In this document: positions 46,649 through 56,883 of the stretch, piece by piece | Layout: each line of letters starts with the position of its first letter | Numbering within the stretch: the stretch's first letter is position 1 | Position numbers and translations under genes: made by a program | The notes under the pieces: model-generated | What the model was told of the DNA's origin: nothing | Databases searched by the model: none | The model's input: only the letters and a program-made list of their open reading frames with translations | Assembly (NCBI GenBank): GCA_022113835.1 | Contig: JAILWY010000001.1 | Span: 5,952,001-6,016,000 of the forward strand | Length of the DNA stretch: 64,000 nucleotides | Source: Atopsyche davidsoni | Taxonomy: Eukaryota > Arthropoda > Insecta > Trichoptera > Hydrobiosidae | Direction of reading: 5' to 3'

Positions 46649-46864
46649 ATGGACTTGAGGTTGTATTCTGTGCTTTTGTGCTGTTTGTTCTCGTGCTTTT
46701 TGCTGGTGGCTTGCGATTCTCCAGTGACTGGTCCTTCTAATACAACTAGTTACTACCTGAGATCAAATATTGCACGTCATAGTGAAAGGCTGACGAGGAT
46801 ACTCAACCAGCCGTGCAGGCGCGGCTACCAGCGCGTGAATGGAGTCTGCCACAAGCTTCTATAA
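46649..46864 (+). CDS. Secapin-like short secreted peptide (duplicate of 49147)
   Basis: 71 residues from the MDL start; the upstream open frame probably runs through a 5' UTR. CATACACAG/GCGAAG just before the ATG looks like a splice acceptor, so a 5' UTR intron is likely. The signal peptide (LYSVLLCCLFSCFLLVAC) is followed by a Ser/Thr/Asn spacer with an NTT sequon and by RLTRILNQPC. The module is LNQPCRRGYQRVNGVCHKLL. The very close paralogue at 49147 differs mainly in the signal peptide and spacer. Confidence 0.82.
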   Translation: MDLRLYSVLLCCLFSCFLLVACDSPVTGPSNTTSYYLRSNIARHSERLTRILNQPCRRGYQRVNGVCHKLL

Positions 46865-47359
46865 AGGATACACATCAAAATAAAACTACACCACCTTATC
46901 TAGAAATCTTAAATTAAATATGTAAAACATTTTGCAAGTGTTCTTAATTTATGCAAATAAAATAAATTGATATAAAATTTTTGTATATTATTTTTATATT
47001 AAATACTCTATTAATGACACACACACATAATTAAAAAGTGTTGCGAGTCGTAATAAAAATGTATGAAAAATATTCTTATTACCTTAATAATACTATTTTA
47101 CAAATCAAACAAAATCCCTGGGATTTGTGATTTTTTGCACATAATTGGTAATGTTTGTAACAGAAATCATTTGTATCCTTGATCTACTTTCAACTGGTTA
47201 AGTACTCGTAATAATTTTTAATTATTTATTCTTCATTATTTATTCCTTATATAATATACGAACGGTAATAAAGTGCAAGCTGTAAATTTTAATTATATAT
47301 ATTTTTTAAAAGTATATATATTTATTTATATATTATATATATGTTTCGTTATTCTTAAT

Positions 47360-47369
47360 AATGCCATCT
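47360..47369 (+). promoter_or_regulatory. Shared upstream motif AATGCCATCT
   Basis: 150 bp before the ATG at 47510, the same distance as in the duplicate at 45507, with the CG to TG change expected of CpG decay. Confidence 0.5.
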
Positions 47370-47509
47370 AACGTTGGTAAATATAATTCTTATAAACTAA
47401 CGTAATTAATCATGAACATATCAAATGTTATCAATGACGGTAAACATGTACATCGGATAGTTTGGATAGTTGAATGCTGGCTTTCATCACCGCTGAGTGC
47501 TTGAAGAAG

Positions 47510-47707
47510 ATGGACCTGAAGATAGTTTCTGTGCTTGTGTGTTGGCTGTTCACCTGCATCATGCTGGTGAATTGTGATACTCCAACAATTCAAAGAAATT
47601 TCTTTAAAGATTCAGAAACTCCACATCGAGAGGTGGTGGTAGCTCCTTACCAGCCGTGCAAAACTGGCTTTCAACGTGTTTATGGCCGGTGCTCAAGAAT
47701 ATTATAA
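47510..47707 (+). CDS. Secapin-like short secreted peptide (duplicate of 45507)
   Basis: 65 residues. The signal peptide is identical to that of 45507 through CIMLVNCD. The spacer is changed (FFKDSETPHREVV), while the module APYQPCKTGFQRVYGRCS is almost unchanged. The spacer therefore varies more than the module within the pair, as expected if the module is the active part. Confidence 0.8.
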   Translation: MDLKIVSVLVCWLFTCIMLVNCDTPTIQRNFFKDSETPHREVVVAPYQPCKTGFQRVYGRCSRIL

Positions 47708-47885
47708 ATGCATACGTAACTACGAGAATAGCTAAAAAAATATATTTGGAAATATTATTCAATTAATTGTAATGGTTTTTTGAAATATTAATAAACTGTT
47801 TTTGTTCGGTGAATCATTTTATTTTATTAAAATTGGTAAATTTTGAATAATCATTTTAATCAACATCCATAAAAGAAAATAATAT

Positions 47886-47966
47886 ATGTATATATATATA
47901 TATGTACATAAATATATATATACATACGTATATATATATATATACATATTTATATATATATATATA

Positions 47967-48061
<95 letters not shown>

Positions 48062-48085
48062 CATGTATGAATATATATATATAAA
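47886..48085. repeat. Long (TA)n/(TATACA)n microsatellite tract
   Basis: About 200 bp of TA-dominated simple sequence with TACA interruptions. It generates spurious Tyr/Ile repeat frames on both strands. A related tract lies at 48428-48485. Confidence 0.95.
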
Positions 48086-48428
48086 TTAAATATACATAAA
48101 TATTTATATAATATTCATAGATATTATGTCAATAATCAAAACCTTTAAATTTTTATAAAAATATTATAGATAAATCTGCTATCGTACAAAAAATTTGACA
48201 CACATACTAATTAGTTATTTAGAATATATATTTAATAAAAAATAGATGTTTTTGCTATCATTATTTTGATTAACATGCTAATTCCACACACACTCATTTA
48301 TAAATATATTTTTTAAAAGTATATATATTTAAATAGAATACTTAAGTGATTATTTAACATATTGATTTTAATTTGAGACTGGATTCACAATCCTTTCAAG
48401 TTTGCTCTTTATACACATACTTACGTAA

Positions 48429-48459
<31 letters not shown>

Positions 48460-49006
48460 TATACATTTATATATATACATATATATTTATTTATTTTATT
48501 TAATAAAACATGTTTCATATATAAATGAAATTATTACGAAGGACTTTAAACGTATCATGCAGTTTATGATAACGAGGTCATCGATAAGAGCTGTTTTATT
48601 TTAAATTTGCGCAATAATTTAATTTGTGACGCATTGATAATGAATATATTTATAATTGAAAGGCAAACTACGTATTTATATATTGTGATAACTTATTTTA
48701 GAATCTCTTTTCAATGCCATACAATAATATGTAAAAAATATTAAAACCAACATATTTATATTTACCAATAGATGATATTTTTGATAGGGGTAGTGCCGAG
48801 TATAAAAATATATATTTTTTTTATTAGTCGTTGACATAGTACGTCATATACCACCTTATAAGAATATGGTAAAGTTTTATTTATTCTTATCAGTTTTTAT
48901 CCACACGAGTATCCAACTAGTGTAAGGTGCGTTCAATGCGCAGTATTAATTCCATGAAATTAAAATAGTGCTTTACTAAGAAATTTAATTGTTATTTTAA
49001 AAAAAT

Positions 49007-49016
49007 AACGCCATCT
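49007..49016 (+). promoter_or_regulatory. Shared upstream motif AACGCCATCT
   Basis: 140 bp before the ATG at 49147, followed by TTCATTTTTACAGAACATTA as in its duplicate. A TATATAAATATA box lies downstream near 49077. Confidence 0.6.
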
Positions 49017-49146
49017 TTCATTTTTACAGAACATTAAAAACACAATTTTTTTACATTAATTATACTGTAGCGCGTTGTATATAAATATATATCAAGACGA
49101 ATTTGATAGTTTTGTTTTTTTTGTCATCCGTCATACACAGGCGAAG

Positions 49147-49362
49147 ATGAACTTGAGGTTATATTCTGTGCTTTTGTTCTGGTTGTTTTCGTGGTTTTTG
49201 TTGGTGGCTTGCGATTCTCCAGTGACTGCTCCTTCTAATACAACTAGTTACTACGTAAGATCAAATAATGGACGTTACAGAAAAAGGCTGACAAGGATAC
49301 TCAACCAGCCGTGCAGGCGCGGCTACCAGCGGGTAAATGGAGTCTGCCACAGGGTTCTATAA
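49147..49362 (+). CDS. Secapin-like short secreted peptide (duplicate of 46649)
   Basis: 71 residues. The signal peptide (MNLRLYSVLLFWLFSWFLLV) keeps its pattern but with Cys replaced by Phe/Trp. The spacer again has the NTT sequon. The module LNQPCRRGYQRVNGVCHRVL differs from its duplicate in two residues at the end. The acceptor-like TACACAG before the ATG is retained. Confidence 0.82.
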   Translation: MNLRLYSVLLFWLFSWFLLVACDSPVTAPSNTTSYYVRSNNGRYRKRLTRILNQPCRRGYQRVNGVCHRVL

Positions 49363-49512
49363 AGGATGCACATCGAAATGAAACTACACCAACGTATCTA
49401 GAAATCTTACATTAAATATGTAAAACATTTTGCAAGTGTTCTTAATTTATGCAAATAAAATAAATTGATATCAAATTTTTGTATATTATTTTTATATTAA
49501 ATAATCTATTAA

Positions 49513-49538
49513 AACACACACACACACACACACACATA
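49513..49538 (+). repeat. (CA)n microsatellite
   Basis: Pure CA run of about 20 bases in the 3' flank of the gene at 49147. The equivalent place after 46649 has a shorter run. Confidence 0.85.
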
Positions 49539-49569
49539 CATACAAATAATTATAATTGTGTTGCGAGTC

Positions 49570-50130
49570 AAAATAAAAATGCATGAAAAAAAACTTACTA
49601 CCTTAATCATAATATTTTACAAATAATCATACACCTCAAGAATCCTCAACCTCAGGAATTTGTAATTTTTTGCACATTATTGGCAATGTTGTAATATTTT
49701 TTTACAAACTTTAATTTTTTTTATTTTAAATTAATTGAATATTACAACACAAAAATAAATTACAAATACCTTTTTTCAATAATAATATAAATAAAAAAAC
49801 GTTATCTAGTAGTATTAATTTGGTACTGTGAAATAATAAATAAATGTACACGTACAGGTATATTTTCAATTATGAGTAAAAGTAAAAGTAAATTTAAAGT
49901 ATAATTTCTATACTTTAACTCTTCTAACTCGCAAATTATTTTTGAAATAATTTTTTGTGTTTGTATTCAAAGTATCAATTTTTATCTGAAAATAATACTT
50001 ATGAAGGCTTTTTGTAACAGAAATTATTCATAGCCTTGATCTTCTTTCAATTGGTTTCCTGAAAAAATCATGATACCAAAGCAATTTTTTATTAACTATA
50101 TAACTTAATTTTAATATTAATGAGTATTTA
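49570..50130. other. AT-rich spacer, nothing supported
   Basis: Only AT-rich sequence with stops in all frames. A TTTGTAACAGAAATTATTCA phrase at 50010 resembles 47155-47174 and may be remnant duplicated flank. Confidence 0.4.
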
Positions 50131-50141
50131 ATTAAACCATA

Positions 50142-50151
50142 AGCGCCATCT
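50142..50151 (+). promoter_or_regulatory. Shared upstream motif AGCGCCATCT
   Basis: 221 bp before the ATG at 50363, the longest spacing in the set. It is followed by TACAGTTTTTTGGGATATTT. Confidence 0.6.
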
Positions 50152-50362
50152 TACAGTTTTTTGGGATATTTATAATAACAAAATCATTTATCAGCTGCCA
50201 CACAAAAACGTATTCCATTTGGTAGTCAAATAATATTTTTTAAGACGTGGCAGCGTATTTTATGCGTGAAACTTTACGTATAAAAAAACACATTTATTTA
50301 AATTCATACCAATATACATTTTAATTCAAAAGAGCCATTTTTTCTCTATATTAAAGAAGAAG

Positions 50363-50572
50363 ATGGACTCGAAGATGTTTTTTGTGTTGATGTGCTGTTT
50401 GCTGTCTTGGTGCATATTAGTGAATTGTGATTTATCGTCGACTGAGCCCCCTGCTATTAATCCTTTTGATGGGATTTCTAGTATTAAACAATACAGTTTT
50501 ACGGTTGTGCCGTCTCAGCCCTGCGGTCACGGTTTTAGACGAATTCATGGTTTATGTCATAAAATTCATTGA
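50363..50572 (+). CDS. Secapin-like short secreted peptide
   Basis: 69 residues. The signal peptide MDSKMFFVLMCCLLSWCILV is followed by NCD. The spacer is rich in Ser/Pro/Ile. The module VVPSQPCGHGFRRIHGLCHK has C-x10-C and two extra His residues (positions after the first and second Cys). It is more diverged than the duplicate pairs, so it is an older copy. Confidence 0.82.
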   Translation: MDSKMFFVLMCCLLSWCILVNCDLSSTEPPAINPFDGISSIKQYSFTVVPSQPCGHGFRRIHGLCHKIH

Positions 50573-51104
50573 AAATACAAATGAAAAACATGCTGCATTG
50601 ACAAGAGATCAACGTTAAAAAAACAATAAGTAGTAATTTCAGCAAGTTATTCAAATAATATTTTGATTTTTTAAATACCTGTCGTTTTACTTAAACTGCC
50701 TAGATCAAATAAACAAAAATAAAAATTCTACAAAAAGAATGAACATTGTTTACTCTTAGTATCATCTATCACATAAGAATATAAATTGGCATTGTATTTT
50801 ACCACTAAAGTAAAAGGTTAAAACAAGTATTTGTCTTTTGCTGTATCTTTAAAAAAATGTGTTTTATAATCACTGAGTTTACATTTACACACAACCTCAA
50901 TAGCATGATCGGATATGAAAAAAAGCAAAAGATGTGCCATTTGTATTAAATAATGTAGATTTCATAAAAAACTTTACTTCACCTTAAAATATAAAATTAG
51001 TTTTCAGAAAATTGTTCGTGTTATTGTTAATAGTTTACTGGAAAAATAATATATAATATTGATATATGAACTTAATTTTTAAGTTATGATTATTGAAAAG
51101 TTTA

Positions 51105-51114
51105 AGCGCCATCT
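51105..51114 (+). promoter_or_regulatory. Shared upstream motif AGCGCCATCT
   Basis: 152 bp before the ATG at 51257; followed by TACACATTTATAACATATTA. Confidence 0.6.
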
Positions 51115-51256
51115 TACACATTTATAACATATTATTGTAACATATCAAGAAGATAATTGTAGTTCGTAAACATAATAATTTGTTTATGTATATTATATCT
51201 GAGACGAATGTGATGATTGGCATCTTCTCACATTATTTTCGAAGCAGTAAGATAAG

Positions 51257-51430
51257 ATGGACTGGAAACTATTCACTGTATTTTTGTGCTGGCTGGTGTC
51301 CTGCTTTGTGTCGGGGCACTGCGACGAGACCACTCTTCGACTCCCTGAAACTCTGCTGGTGATGATACCTAACCAGCCCTGCAGAGATGGTTACCAGCGA
51401 GTCCACGATCGGTGTATAAAAATAATGTAA
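51257..51430 (+). CDS. Secapin-like short secreted peptide, 57 residues
   Basis: The shortest member. The signal peptide MDWKLFTVFLCWLVSCFVSG leads into HCDETT, a very short spacer and the module MIPNQPCRDGYQRVHDRCIK. It aligns with its neighbours from the MDx start to the last Cys and keeps C-x10-C. Base composition rises in GC exactly over the frame. An overlapping frame at 51180-51362 is a shadow. A GCAG acceptor-like site nine bases before the ATG suggests a 5' UTR intron. Confidence 0.8.
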   Translation: MDWKLFTVFLCWLVSCFVSGHCDETTLRLPETLLVMIPNQPCRDGYQRVHDRCIKIM

Positions 51431-51519
51431 AAAAATGCAGTGAAACTCTTGCTATAGAAACATTTTAATAGTATGGATTCAATTAGTGAATAAAATGTAT
51501 ATTTGAAAATAAATGTGAT

Positions 51520-52380
51520 TTCTGATTATAACATGACTATTAGTTACCTAATAAGCTGTTAACAATTTTTTTTTAAACCCAACAAAAAAATGCAAAAAGT
51601 ATGATTGTTAAATAAATAAAATATTTAAGGTGGTATTTTACGACCAAATTCCAGTCTTTTTCATGGTACCAATACGTAGAAAAATAACAAAATAAGAGCT
51701 AATAATAAACATACCTGTTTATTGTCAATAATATCATATTATAAACAACGAAAAATCCATATTATCATAAAAACTGCTATGAAGTTATTTTAACGTTATC
51801 CTTAGTTATCTCATGCATCATATGAAAACAAAAGTATTGCTCCAACCATTACTTGGAAAAAGAAATATGAATGGAGTTATATTATTAAATATTTTTTTCA
51901 TTTAAACGGATTAAATAATTAGGAGCGATATTACATACATTTAATTTTTCTTCTGATATTTGATAACGTAAGTCATGTAATGAATACATGCACTGTTTAT
52001 GTTATGACAACTCAATTTGTTTACCTGAAAAACTGAGCAATTAAATTAATATTTGTTATTTGTTGAGAAACTGACTATTAAGTATTAAGCATTTTACCTT
52101 TTTTCAAGTAGCACCATATTCATTTAAAAAACTTAGGTCAATATCCTTTTTAGTAAATGTCTGTATTGTATTTATGGTCTGTATGGACGATTAAAAGTAT
52201 TTCATGATGAAATACTTTTATAGTAATGCGTGAATTTTTTCAAAAACCCCAAAATAGTAATTTTCAATATACAATATGCATGTAGATAACGAGAATATAT
52301 TATATAATATGTTGATTGGTAGCACTTTAAATGAGCGCCGAGTTTTTTTTGGTTATCCGAAAAAAAATAGTTTAAAAAAA
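51520..52380. other. AT-rich spacer, nothing supported
   Basis: No frame with the C-x10-C module and no other coding signal in either strand. A short palindrome-like TTTCATGATGAAATACTTTT lies near 52200. Confidence 0.4.
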
Positions 52381-52399
52381 ACCATGGGTTTGCGTATAA

Positions 52400-52943
52400 C
52401 CGCTATCGGTATAAAAGTAATAATTTTGAAATAAAAAATTTTTTCACGTAAATTTCCACGGATGTGGTTATAAAAAGCAATCAGAGGTTTTCAATGTATT
52501 AGGTGGATAAAATTTCCTTCAGATGACTTATATTTATTTTCTCTTACAAGTTAGGTATTTAAAAATTAGCATGACTGCTATTATAAGTAATATTTTTTTG
52601 CTATGTAACAACTAAATCTAAAGAAGTATTTTTTTAAAACCATAAGTAAAAAAATATATATTAGCTTTAAAATATCGCATAAATCATTGTCGCGGTAGTT
52701 TTGTGATTATTACTAATTATTAACCCAAGAAGAGATTGCACTTTGTTTCATGTATATTAAGTTATGAGCTTGAATACATCTGGAAAATCTAGTGTGTTTA
52801 TAATATACTGTAAAAATTATATAAATATAAATTAATGACACCATTGTTCACACAAAGAAGCAGTCATCGTACAATTCAAACAATTGAACATTTAGTGTCG
52901 GCAAAGCTTGATTAATATTTTTGTGTAATATCAGCCAATTAAA
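52400..52943 (+). repeat. 5' flank duplicated with the two-module genes
   Basis: ATTTCCACGGATGTGGTT (52453-52470) and the GCTTGAATAC...GGAAAATCTA phrase (about 52769-52792) match the sequence 5' of gene 42377 at similar distances. The duplication therefore carried several hundred bases of upstream DNA. Confidence 0.6.
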
Positions 52944-53321
52944 ATGGTGCACTTACGTACGGCATCTCAATTGGCAGTGATACTGTTCGTCGTCTTAATT
53001 GAGATTGTCTCGTGCGATTACTTTAGGGACATGCGATCGAGGGTGTCTCACCAGCCAATGATGAACTGGCCCGTAAGTGAGACTGAAAACCTTGCGGACG
53101 ATGGCGTTGGGATCAGACAGATGGTCATCGTGCCCCTCCGATCATCAGATCCGTGCCCCGCTGGACAAGTGTCGATTGGTTCCTCCTGCAAGGAAGAGGC
53201 TGAAGCTCGCTCTGCTAAGAAAATCCTGCCGAGAAATAGAAAAAGGGTGGTCCCGGTCAAAGGGCAATGTCCCGATGGAATGCAAAAGGTCCGGAATACT
53301 TGTAAAGTAATTTATTTTTAG
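52944..53321 (+). CDS. Secapin-like secreted peptide precursor with two C-x10-C modules
   Basis: 125 residues, paralogous to 42377 from the shared MVHL start to the end. The signal peptide runs to about residue 24 (ILFVVLIEIVSC). Module 1 is IVPLRSSDPCPAGQVSIGSS (Cys71-Cys82). A linker with PRNRKRVVPV (96-105) gives a convincing basic cleavage site. Module 2 is VKGQCPDGMQKVRNTCKVIY (Cys109-Cys120). Module 2 is more like that of its paralogue than module 1 is, so the two modules evolve at different rates. No AGCGCCATCT element was found upstream; the promoter resembles that of 42377 instead. Confidence 0.8.
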   Translation: MVHLRTASQLAVILFVVLIEIVSCDYFRDMRSRVSHQPMMNWPVSETENLADDGVGIRQMVIVPLRSSDPCPAGQVSIGSSCKEEAEARSAKKILPRNRKRVVPVKGQCPDGMQKVRNTCKVIYF

Positions 53322-53460
53322 TATAATATTTTTTTTGGTATAACTTTGTTCTGTACCTCTGTACTTATATTTTAATTTATATGTAAGCTATGAAATATAT
53401 AATTTATGAAAAAAATGTTTTTTTTTTATAATTAATTGAAAATTTAAATTGATTATGCAT

Positions 53461-53513
53461 ACACCCACCCACACACACACTTACACACAAACATATATAT
53501 ATATATATATATA
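53461..53513 (+). repeat. (CA)n then (TA)n simple repeat
   Basis: CACCCACACACACAC followed by an AT dinucleotide tract in the 3' flank of the two-module gene. Confidence 0.85.
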
Positions 53514-53942
53514 ATCAGATATGTGTATTTTAAAATCATAGATTTTTTAGTAGTGATAAAAAGAAGTATGAATCTTGCAAAATAACATAACTGTTTTCAA
53601 AAGTTTGGTGAAAATCTTTATATCATGAGTAAAACATTATTTTGCTATTAACGAGGAGAGATAATGTGGCCTCTTCTAATGGCCGTATGCAGTGTATATA
53701 AGTTTATATAAGATTCAATACATGTTAACTTATCACTTGCATGCTGTTTATGTTTTATCTCCAGCAGATGTTTTCACATGATATAAATTATTTTTGTTTG
53801 AAATTAACGAGCTGAACTGCAAAAAAGTGTTTTGGAAACAATATAACAAATCTGCAATGATGCAAATCATTCTGCTATCAGATTTGCATTCATCGCTCGT
53901 CTGTTCTCTGGGAAGTTCAGTGTCTTGATAAAATCCATTAAC

Positions 53943-54137
53943 ATGAGGCTGCAAAGAGTACTTATTACTTGTGGGTTGCTTTTGGTTTTGGTTTTGATCA
54001 GTATTGTGTCCGGTAAAGCAGTAGAAGATGGTCTGCATAGACAAAAGAGAATTGTCAGCATAGTGACTGCCCCCATCGTATATAACTGCACATCACGTGA
54101 ACGGTACCTCCACGGAAAATGCCATAAGATCGTGTAA
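53943..54137 (+). CDS. Diverged secapin-like secreted peptide with furin-type site
   Basis: 64 residues from MRLQRVL. The signal peptide (LITCGLLLVLVLISIVSG) is followed by KAVEDGLHRQKR, a clear dibasic R-x-K-R site, then the predicted mature peptide IVSIVTAPIVYNC to HGKCHKIV. The C-x10-C spacing is kept, but the conserved Gly after the first Cys and the Pro before it are lost (NCTSRERYLHGKC), and an NCT sequon is created at that Cys. The upstream motif of the other short genes is absent. It may be a neofunctionalised or relaxed copy; the intact frame argues against a pseudogene. Confidence 0.65.
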   Translation: MRLQRVLITCGLLLVLVLISIVSGKAVEDGLHRQKRIVSIVTAPIVYNCTSRERYLHGKCHKIV

Positions 54138-54623
54138 TAAAGTCTATCAGAGGGTATATTTTTAATGTAAATTAGAAAGAATTACACCTAATAAAAGATT
54201 GTAAAATTATATGGCTTTGTACTTATTATTAAAAAAAAAATCATATTAAAACATACTTATGTATATATTATGGTTACTAAGTGCTATTGAGATTAAAAGA
54301 ATATTTGATATTCTAATCAATTTAATTTAATTTAATTCAAGGCCAAATAAGACATGTGTATTTTTGAAGTTATAAATTTAATAACAATATAAAATTATAA
54401 AAAAGTACTCTGTAAGTTTATGTCAAGGCTATTAAATGAATTAGAAAAACTCAATGCGTATAAAATAACATATAATTTTTCCTGCTTTTTAAAAAATCAA
54501 ATGATTGAAAATATTATGTATTAAAGTAATATCAATTAAAAATATATATAATTATAGAAAAACGAGTGCTTAGCTAGGTAAATTAGTAAAAGATAATATA
54601 ATATTTCATTTTTTAATGTAACA

Positions 54624-54633
54624 AGCGCCATCT
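54624..54633 (+). promoter_or_regulatory. Shared upstream motif AGCGCCATCT
   Basis: 178 bp before the ATG at 54802; followed by TATATTATCCCGTAATATTA and AAAACACAAA, resembling the context at 46506 and 49007. Confidence 0.6.
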
Positions 54634-54801
54634 TATATTATCCCGTAATATTAAAAACACAAATCAAATGTGGTGTTTTTTAAAATAAAAAAAATATCAT
54701 CCAATTAAAACAACATTGACGCAATTGATAATTTGAGCGATTATAAAACAAAAATCAAAGTAGTATTTTTATTTTATTATCGCTGAGAGTGAGAGGAAAG
54801 A

Positions 54802-55008
54802 ATGGAGCTGAAGTTTATTTTTGTGTTCATGTGTCTGATGCTGATCTGCTTTGGGATGGTGTACTGTGGTCTGCCAACTTCTAAGCCAGCTGTTGATGAA
54901 GCGGAAGAAGAACATGACGAAGTTGATCACTTTGCTATGATACCCGATCAACCATGTAAACAAGGGTTTAAATGGCTGTATTGGCGATGCATAAAGACAT
55001 TACGATGA
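54802..55008 (+). CDS. Secapin-like short secreted peptide with acidic spacer
   Basis: 68 residues. The signal peptide MELKFIFVFMCLMLICFGMV is followed by YCG, a spacer that is markedly acidic (DEAEEEHDEVDH) and the module MIPDQPCKQGFKWLYWRCIK. The acidic pro-segment against a basic, Trp-containing mature part resembles charge-balanced precursors of cationic peptides; this is an inference. Confidence 0.8.
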   Translation: MELKFIFVFMCLMLICFGMVYCGLPTSKPAVDEAEEEHDEVDHFAMIPDQPCKQGFKWLYWRCIKTLR

Positions 55009-55139
55009 ATGTATTCTATGGTAATAATTATGATTGTGAAAAATTTTATACATCAGCAAAATTTAAGCTTCTATTTGAAATGTAAACTTGCATTGAGGAT
55101 ATTTTTATAATAAATAAATATTGTTCATTAAATACGCTG

Positions 55140-56690
55140 TAAGTTTTTACTACACCGAACTAAATATTATCAATGAAGATGTAAAATTCGACAGCAAGAA
55201 AAAAAAGCAATTTTTTCATGGGAAAGTTTCAATTTTGCATTACCCCTTTAAAAAAATCTCACGTATAAGACGTTTTTTATTTAAAAAATAGATGTAATTT
55301 GCGTTGTTAAGATGATTTGACCGTGGTGAAAATTTTTCCAACTCTTCATCTTTAGACTCTGGTTAGGATTTCTTGAGGATCCTTTAACTTGTTGAAGAGA
55401 GGTTTTCCGATGAAACTTTTCTGCTGGGAGGTTTTCTCATACTTCTAAATTCCCCAACATAGGAAAGATAGGGAATTTAGATTTCCAGCTCAGTTTATCT
55501 AGGTAGAAAAATGTTTTGATGAAAAAAAAAATATCGCGCTGAAGAGTAAAGAGTAATTTAGACTAAATTTTCATTTGAGTCTCCTATGTAACGTTTTTGT
55601 ACTCAAGGTGTTTACTGATTAAGTACTATTATTATTTAATGTGAGTATATACAAAGCTAATTCTTGTTGAATTTGTATAAAAAAATACAATCATTTGTAA
55701 ATAATTTTGTTTTAAATACTACACTTAATAATATTATTTTATTTTGTTAAATTATATTCTTAAGTAGGATATAATATTTTAAAACGATATTCATACAATT
55801 CAATAATAATGCGAGGTTTTCATCGAAACTTCCAAATAAATTATTGTAGATATTAATTAGTACTTGGCGCGTGACGGAAATTCTTCGAATTATTTCAGAC
55901 ACGTCATTTTATTAATTGCTCTTTGATTCTGGTAAAAAGAAAGGAATGGATGCCTGACTCACGCGGACTGGAATATAAAAACATTCAGTGATTCATCTGG
56001 TAGGGGAGAAAAAAGCCTTATGGATGTATTGTTATAATTTTATATTTACTAATCTAAAAAAGGTATGTAAATTTGTTGAGCTTTCGAGCTACTAAACACA
56101 TAATTGAGATTCATATCCAAATCACAAAAAAAGTTTCATTTTACCTTCTAAAGATATCAATTTTATACTTGTTATATAATTATTTTATATTAAACTTTAT
56201 TTGTTAGTTTCAGTGTACGCACTAGGTTGAATTTTATGTTTATACATGACTAAACAAAAATAAGAATTCCGAATAATACTTCTTGCGTAATAATTGCAAG
56301 GAAAAAGCGTTTAATTAAAATCAAAACTATTAACTTATGTTTTATCCTACGTACCAACAGGAAAAACTTAGTGCATTTAAATACCAATATTTAGGAAATA
56401 TAATACAATATGTTAAGCAATCATAAACTGTGTTATATATTTTATAACAATATAAGAAAGTATAATCCTGCTAAAAATATATTCTTTTGAGTAAGTGGAT
56501 ACTTACAATTCATAGTGTATAAAAATAATGTAGTATAATTAAATTCAAACATATGTTTTGAATTTAAAAAAAAACACGCTAGCAGCGTTATGTGTTATAT
56601 TCCCTTGCTATCCCCTCGACTGGTTACTAATAGTCACATCATATATTTTAGAATAACTCAATACTTAAGTAGCACACGACGTTTTTATTT
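55140..56690. other. AT-rich spacer, nothing supported
   Basis: A patch with more balanced composition at 55310-55520 has TTTTCTGCTGGGAGGTTTTC-like text but stops in all frames. No C-x10-C module was seen. Confidence 0.4.
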
Positions 56691-56701
56691 ACCTTATAGA
56701 T

Positions 56702-56863
56702 TTCCAGCAGCTGGGAGCCTTGCACCGAGCGTTTAAAAACCCGGACGTTATAATATGGACACCAGACGCCAAGGCAGCTGAGCACCTGAGAGGTAGTGCA
56801 TCGCCCAGGAGCCCATCCGAGCAGTCCGAGAAGAACGAAAGTGTTGGCTTACGGAGTTTCTAG
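56702..56863 (+). other. Possible terminal exon or 5' UTR immediately before gene 56884
   Basis: A good acceptor (TTTATTTACCTTATAG) at 56699 is followed by a frame of 53 codons, starting FQQLGALHRAFKNPDVIIWT and ending in TAG at 56861-56863, 20 bp before the next gene's ATG. The other two frames close early. It has no ATG. It could be the last exon of an unseen plus-strand gene, or simply GC-rich 5' UTR of gene 56884 (a TTTAAAAA box lies at about 56733). Confidence 0.3.
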
Positions 56864-56883
56864 TAGTTTCGACAGCCGTGAAA

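Larger units (their letters stand above)
47228..49560 (+). repeat. Segmental duplication, right copy (left copy about 44566-47040)
   Basis: The order of flank, gene 47510 and gene 49147 parallels flank 44566, gene 45507 and gene 46649, including untranslated and spacer sequence and a TA microsatellite. The counterpart of gene 44697 is missing from the right copy, where the upstream flank jumps straight to the promoter of 47510. Confidence 0.75.

Noticed and set aside
47819..48089. Frames of Tyr/Ile repeats on both strands
   Set aside because: Simple-sequence artefact of the TA tract; no start context or partner.
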